Source: Prorocentrum cordatum
Taxonomy: Eukaryota; Sar; Dinophyceae; Prorocentrales; Prorocentraceae
Direction: 5' to 3'
DNA length: 53,583 nt
NCBI GenBank assembly: GCA_963575745.1
Contig: CAUYUJ010015015.1
Location: forward strand, 151,038 to 204,620
The position numbers and the translations under genes are program-made. Positions 49,290 to 53,583 of this stretch are shown one piece after another (positions within the stretch are counted from its first letter, which is position 1; each line of letters opens with the position of its first letter). The notes beneath the pieces were generated by a model. That model searched no databases, was not told where the DNA came from, and saw only the letters and a program-made list of their open reading frames with translations.

Positions 49290-49700
49290 TCTTGGTTGGG
49301 ACCACGAAACGTGTGAGGGGGGCGCCGAAATCGGCCAAAATGAAGCACCATGGAATGTGTGACATTGTGTTGAAAATTGTATGGGGCGTTCGCTGAAACC
49401 TCGTTTGGGACCACGAAACGTGTACGGGGTGCGCCGAGATCGGTTCGAGGCCCTCGGCGGAACCCTTTCCTTGTGGGGGCGCGAAACGTATGAGGGCAGG
49501 AAAGAACTGGTCCTGAGACCTCCGGTGGAGCCACTGCGGGGCCACGACACGTGTCAGGGGTTCGCCGAAATCGGCCCGAAAACATCGGTGAATCCCCGTT
49601 TTGCGGGGCCACGAAACCACTGCGGGTTGTGTAAAAATTGGCCCGAAGCCTTCCGTAGAGCCCCCTGTGGGGCCACGAAGCATGTGAGGGGTACGCCGAA
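49290..49700. repeat. Divergent GGGGCCACGAA minisatellite (C5)
   Basis: Five or six units of about 80-90 bases with GGGACCACGAAACGTGT, GAGGGG, CGCCGAAATCGG and GGGGCCACGAAACCAC. It is the most degenerate member of the core-sharing group. Confidence 0.75.
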
Positions 49701-49978
49701 GTCGTTGCTCTGTTGCTCTGTTGCTGGGGGGGCTCTGATTAGGTTGTCTGTTGCGTGTGTTGCTCTGTCGTCTGTTGCTCTGTTGCTGGGGGGGGGGGCC
49801 TTGTGGCTCTGTTGCTCTGTTGCTGGGTGGGAGGCTCTGCTGCGCTGTTGCTGTGTTGCTGTGTTGTTGTGTTGCTGGGGGGAGGGGGAGGGGGGTTAGC
49901 CACTGGGCACCAGTGAGTGTTTTCGTCAACAACAACAACAACAATAACAACAACAGCAGCAGCAGCAACAACAGCAAT
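49701..49978. other. Right inverted arm (GTTGCTCT / GTTGCTGT repeats) and short (CAA)n
   Basis: GTTGCTCTGTTGCTGGGGG units, then GTTGCTGTGTTGTTGTGTTG, a GGGGGGAGGGGGAGGGG run and CACTGGGCACCAGTGAGTG mirror 46911-46985 on the opposite strand. A short (CAA)n follows at 49928. Confidence 0.75.
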
Positions 49979-50704
49979 CATTTTAAGACTGTTCGCTTGT
50001 ATCCGTTCGCGGGCCATTCAACACGTATATCCCAAACACTCGATACCCGCCCTCTTCGTCTTCGATCGTACCACTTTGGGGGTATGTAACCTTATTGCCT
50101 GCAACTTGTATTTCGTGCAGCCCCTAAGGCAGGAGAAGAAAGGACGGATGGAAGGAGGGGGCAAGGCAAAGGGAGGAAGTTGCAGCACGAGAGAGCATAG
50201 CAGCAGGGGAGCTAGGAGCAGAAAACACGTGGCAGAACCAGACGGGCAGATCGGGCGGGTAGACCCGATCGGGTGGGTCGGGAAGGCTGGCCCATGCGGC
50301 CAGATCGAGCAGGCGGGCTGCTGAAGCGTGATTACTGCATGAATCGCGGGGAAGTCTGAAGCGATAGCACGCTTCCCACATAAATCGCGAAGAAATCCAC
50401 GGCGAGACTCTTGAGTGTCAAGGGCGCGGTGTCTGAATAAATCCCGAGGAAGTCACACGCGAGAACCCGATTTCTGTATACATGGTACGGACGTCCCGCG
50501 CAAGAGCGCGATGTGCGAATGAATTGTGAGAAAGTATCCAGCGAAAGCCACTGTTGCTGTAACCCGCGGGCCAAAAACCCAATTCTGAGACCCGAGAATT
50601 TCCTTGATAAAAGACAAGGTTCGAGCCCCGGGCTGGGCATTTCAAGTGAAAACACAATGCCCCAGAGGGGGGAACAATAATCATTACTAAGTGCTAGGAA
50701 TTCA
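49979..50704 (+). repeat. Dispersed repeat family B, copy 5
   Basis: It starts TCATTTTAAGACTGTTCGC after (CAA)n and has the CACTCGATACCCGCCCTC block. The body of 41-bp-like units is degenerate (50330-50530). The 3' part carries GGTTCGAGCCCC (about 50619), a good match to a pol III B box. The end box is altered to GGGAACAATAATCATTACT. Confidence 0.82.
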
Positions 50705-50774
50705 ACTAGAACAACGACGACGACGACGACGACGACGACAACGACAACGACAACGACGACAACAACAACAATAA
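50705..50774. repeat. (ACG)n/(CAA)n array
   Basis: ACG and ACA triplets between B5 and B6. Confidence 0.93.
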
Positions 50775-51019
50775 TCATTGTGAGACTGTTCGCTCTTATC
50801 TGCTCGAGTGTCATCCAACGTGTATTTCCCAAACCCTCGATACCCGCCCTCTTCGTTTTCGATCGTACTCGTTGGGGGGGGAGATCCTTCTTCCCTGCAG
50901 GCGGGGCCCTGGCAAGCGGCGGGGTGGCCGCGGACCGTCGGCCCGGCCAGCGGCAGCGCTGATCGGCGGCAACCCGACCCCAAGAGGGACGTTCAGGGGA
51001 CCAACCGCGACGACGACAA

Positions 51020-51051
<32 letters not shown>

Positions 51052-52135
51052 ACGAGCGAAAGCGAGAGCGAGAGCGACAGCGAGAGCGAGAGCGAGAGCG
51101 ACAGCGGGGCCACGAAGGGCGCGAACAAGCGGGGGCCACGAAGGGCAGATAATGCGGGGCCACAGAAGGCAATGACGGGGCCACTGAACTGAAGGTAGCA
51201 ACGGGGCCACGTTGGGCAGCGAGGGGGTCACGAAGGGCGACGGCGGGGCCACGAAGGGCATGCATATGGGGCCACGACGGGCGCGGACGAGCGGGGGCCA
51301 CGAAGGGCATACGTACATTGGGTCGCAGAGGGCAAGGACGAGGCCACTGAGGGCCGCAAAGGGACCACGAAGGGCAGCGACAGGGCCGCGAAGGGCGACA
51401 GCGGGACCACGAAGCGCATGCGCATGGGGCCACGACGGACGCGAACGAGCGGGGGCCACGAATAGCTGCAACGGGGCCACGAAGGGCGCCGAGGGGGCCA
51501 CAAAGAGCTGCAACGAGGCCACGAAGGGCAGCGAGGGCGCCACGAAGAGCTGCAACGGGGCCAAGAAGGGCAGCGAGGGGTCCACGAAGCCTGCAACGGG
51601 GCCACGAAAGGCAGCGAGGGGGCCACAAAGAGCTGCAACGAGGCCACGAAGGGCAGCGAGGGCGCCACGAAGAGCTGCAACGGGGCCACGAAGGGCAGCG
51701 AGGGGGCCACGAAGAGCTGCAACAGGGCCACGAAGAGCAGCGAGGGGGCCACGAAGGGCTGCAACGGGGGCACGAAGGGCAGCAGGGGGCCACGAAGAGC
51801 TGCAACGGGGCCACGAAGAGCAGCGAGGGGGCCACGAAGGGCTGCAACGTGGACACAAAGGGCAGCGAGGGGGCCACGGAGGGCTGCAACGGGGCCACGA
51901 AGAAGGGCAGCGAGGGGGTCCACGAAGGGCTGCAACTGGGCCACGAAGGGCAGCGAGGGGGCCACGAAGGGCAGCGAGATTCCGATTCCTTAGTTGTGAG
52001 AAGCTCCTAAGCGTGAGCGCGACTCCTGGGCGCCTGACTGTCGGGAGCGCGGCTCTTGACCAAACTGCGGGGAATTCCAACGCAAGAGTGCGACTCTTGA
52101 GTAAATCCCACCAGCCCTCTGGGCGACAGGTGGTC
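50775..52135 (+). repeat. Dispersed repeat family B, copy 6, with internal GGGGCCACGAA minisatellite (C6)
   Basis: It starts TCATTGTGAGACTGTTCGC. The CCCTGCAGG and GGACCGTCGGCC segments match B1. From about 51100 to 51975 there are repeats of about 21 and 42 bases (GGGGCCACGAAGGGCAGCGA, GGGGCCACGAAGAGCTGCAA). Degenerate 41-bp-like units follow at 51980-52110. The 3' box is absent; the copy stops where the second AGCAT element begins. Confidence 0.86.
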
Positions 52136-52605
52136 TAAGGAGGGTAGATTTCCCTTCCTAGGCTCTGCCTAAAAGGATTCTTACTCGCTTGGCTTAAAGG
52201 GGCCGGGCAATGCAAACCGCCCCGGGCGGTCCCCCCAGTCCCCTGGGAGCCTAGCAAAAGCAACAGCAAAGGTAAAAGCAAACGCGCGGTTCCCCCAGTT
52301 GCGCTCCCTGGGTACCAAGCAAAATCAAAAGCAAAGGCAAAAGTGAAGGCGAAAGCGAAGGCAAAGCAAAAGCATAGCATAGCATAGCATAGCATAGCAA
52401 CGTATAGCATAGCATAGCATAGCACACCATAGCGCAGCAAAGCATAGCGCAGCATAGCATAGCATAGCATCGCATAGCATAGCCTAGCCTAGCCTAGTCT
52501 AGCCCAGCATAGCATTGCGCAGCATAGCATAGCACAACATAGAATAGCAGAGCATAGCATAGCATTTCATATCATAGCATAGCAAAGCATAGCGCAGCAC
52601 AGCAT
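52136..52605. mobile_element. Second AGCAT-pentanucleotide element
   Basis: CCTAGGCTCTGCCTAAAAGG at about 52158, then GGCTTAAAGGGGCCGGGCA, CCGCCCCGGGCGGT and CGGTTCCCCCAGTTGCG, match the start of the insertion at 8595-8710 step for step. GCAAAAG-type units (52255-52370) and AGCAT units (52372-52605) follow. I cannot find a matching inverted end downstream. Confidence 0.75.
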
Positions 52606-53110
52606 ACACTATTGCAGCTATATATATACACATATATAGATATATACACATATGTGTGCGTGTACTTATATGTGTGTGCGCACGTATGACCCATGCAAGT
52701 TGTCCGTCTGCGGGCCATCTTGAGCCCTTAGCGGGGCAGCTTGAGCCCTTAAGATTCACGAAGGTTTCGCACATAGCACCAGCCGGGAGACAGTCACGGC
52801 GATCTGTGTACTACTGGTTATTCGACACAGTCCCTGCGCGCCAAGAGTGACTCGGGCGACTCCACGATAGCGGGGAGGCTGTGGTCACACCACTCTGGTG
52901 AAACCGCATATTCCAGCGCCGATGGTGCCCGCCGAAACAATGCTGAACAGCTTGTTGCACCGATCTGGGAGTTGCTGCTGCTGTACGTTTCGTAGGAACG
53001 TGCAGTGTAGCAAGTGTTGCACAACCTTGATCAATGCCAAGTCGTGCGGTGTAGGCCGGATCCGGAGCATTCTCAAGCACAGCCGGTGAGCGAATGCAAA
53101 AACATGCGTG
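52606..53110. other. TA/CA-rich patch and single-copy stretch, no gene recognised
   Basis: 52617-52680 is (TA)n/(TG)n-like. 52681-53110 is single-copy in this window, with two CTTGAGCCCTTA motifs about 26 bases apart (near 52720 and 52746). Short open frames on both strands show no family I recognise. Confidence 0.5.
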
Positions 53111-53272
53111 TGTGTGTGTCTCTGCGCAGGCAAAGCAAAAGCAAAACCAAACAAAAGCAATAACAAAAGCAAAGCAAAAGTAACAGCAAAAGCAAAAGCA
53201 AAAGCAAAGGCAAAAGCAAAGGCAAGAGCAAAAGCAAAGGCAATGCAAAGCAAAAGCAAAACCAATGCGAAA
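53111..53272. repeat. GCAAAA/GCAAAG short repeat
   Basis: GCAAAAGCAAAG-type units resemble 52255-52370. A (GT)n run sits just upstream at 53108-53120. Confidence 0.85.
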
Positions 53273-53356
53273 GTGTAGATGTAGATGTAGATGCAGATGT
53301 AGATGTAGATGCACAGTAGATGTAGGTGTAGGTGTAGATGTAGATGTGGATGTAGG

Positions 53357-53415
<59 letters not shown>

Positions 53416-53416
53416 G

Positions 53417-53472
<56 letters not shown>

Positions 53473-53473
53473 G

Positions 53474-53527
<54 letters not shown>

Positions 53528-53583
53528 CTATGTATATGTATATGTATATGTATATGCATATGTATATGTATATGTATATGTAT
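53273..53583. repeat. (GTAGAT)n grading into (GTATAT)n hexanucleotide array
   Basis: GTAGAT units (53273-53346) change through GTAGGT to GTATAT units (53355-53583) with rare GTGTAT, GGATAT, GTCTAT and GCATAT variants. The array runs off the end of the window. It is open as His-Ile repeats on the minus strand. Confidence 0.96.

Noticed and set aside
52885-53110. Possible host gene exon in the single-copy stretch near the end
   Set aside because: Short frames are open on both strands (one reads [17 protein letters not shown] on the minus strand), but I recognise no family and see no exon structure.
53273-53583. Telomeric repeat at the window end
   Set aside because: The hexamers are GTATAT/GTAGAT, not TTTAGGG or a known telomere type, and the window end is not necessarily a chromosome end.

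Overview
This window is almost entirely repetitive eukaryotic nuclear DNA. I find no intact host protein gene, rRNA, tRNA, operon or CRISPR array. The only protein-coding homology I can support is decayed retroelement sequence at about 6.9-11.1 kb, plus a short fragment at 11.7 kb. The rest is trinucleotide, pentanucleotide and hexanucleotide arrays, several minisatellite families, a 734-bp tandem satellite and at least three families of roughly 0.7-1.4 kb dispersed repeats. A run of exactly 100 N (30984-31083) marks a scaffold gap.

Likely organism: a dinoflagellate or a similar alga or protist with a large, repeat-bloated genome. This is inference. It rests on three things: the reverse transcriptase remnant has the motif style (VDD box, GKG/NxR fingers, LLFxxxTW thumb, C-terminal C2HC-type fingers) that I associate with dinoflagellate LINE-like elements; AAC/TTG triplet repeats are very abundant, as reported for Polarella; and there are no dense genes. 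No database search was possible.

Layout: 1-6.9 kb is a mosaic of CAT and CCT arrays ending in a CCT/GGA inverted pair. 6.9-11.1 kb is a degenerate LINE-like element split by an AGCAT-pentanucleotide insertion with inverted ends. 11.2-13.3 kb holds GGA, CCT, CAT and CAA arrays. 13.3-26.9 kb alternates dispersed repeat families (named here A, B and D) and minisatellites (C) with (CAA)n tracts. 27-30 kb is GC-rich filler with GGA, CCT and GA tracts. 30-33.8 kb holds two minisatellites built on a GGGGCCACGAA core. 34-36.5 kb has CCT tracts and an 82-83-bp minisatellite. 36.5-44.1 kb is a 734-bp tandem satellite with one 847-bp insertion. 44.1-46.8 kb has a small tandem repeat, a GGCCCAAGA-rich module, a CCT-CAT-CAA block and another A copy. 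46.9-49.9 kb is a (GTA)n array flanked by inverted arms. 50-52.1 kb holds two B copies. 52.1-53.6 kb has a second AGCAT element, a short single-copy stretch and a GTATAT hexanucleotide array.

What ties the window together: families A, B and D share a 3' terminal box (CAACAATAATTATTCTT or a close variant) followed by (CAA)n, and most copies also begin right after (CAA)n, several with a CAATCA start. This suggests one mobilising machinery that both produces and targets the (CAA)n tracts. The very long open frames across these arrays (up to about 1,160 codons) follow from triplet periodicity or stop-free repeat units and should not be taken as genes.
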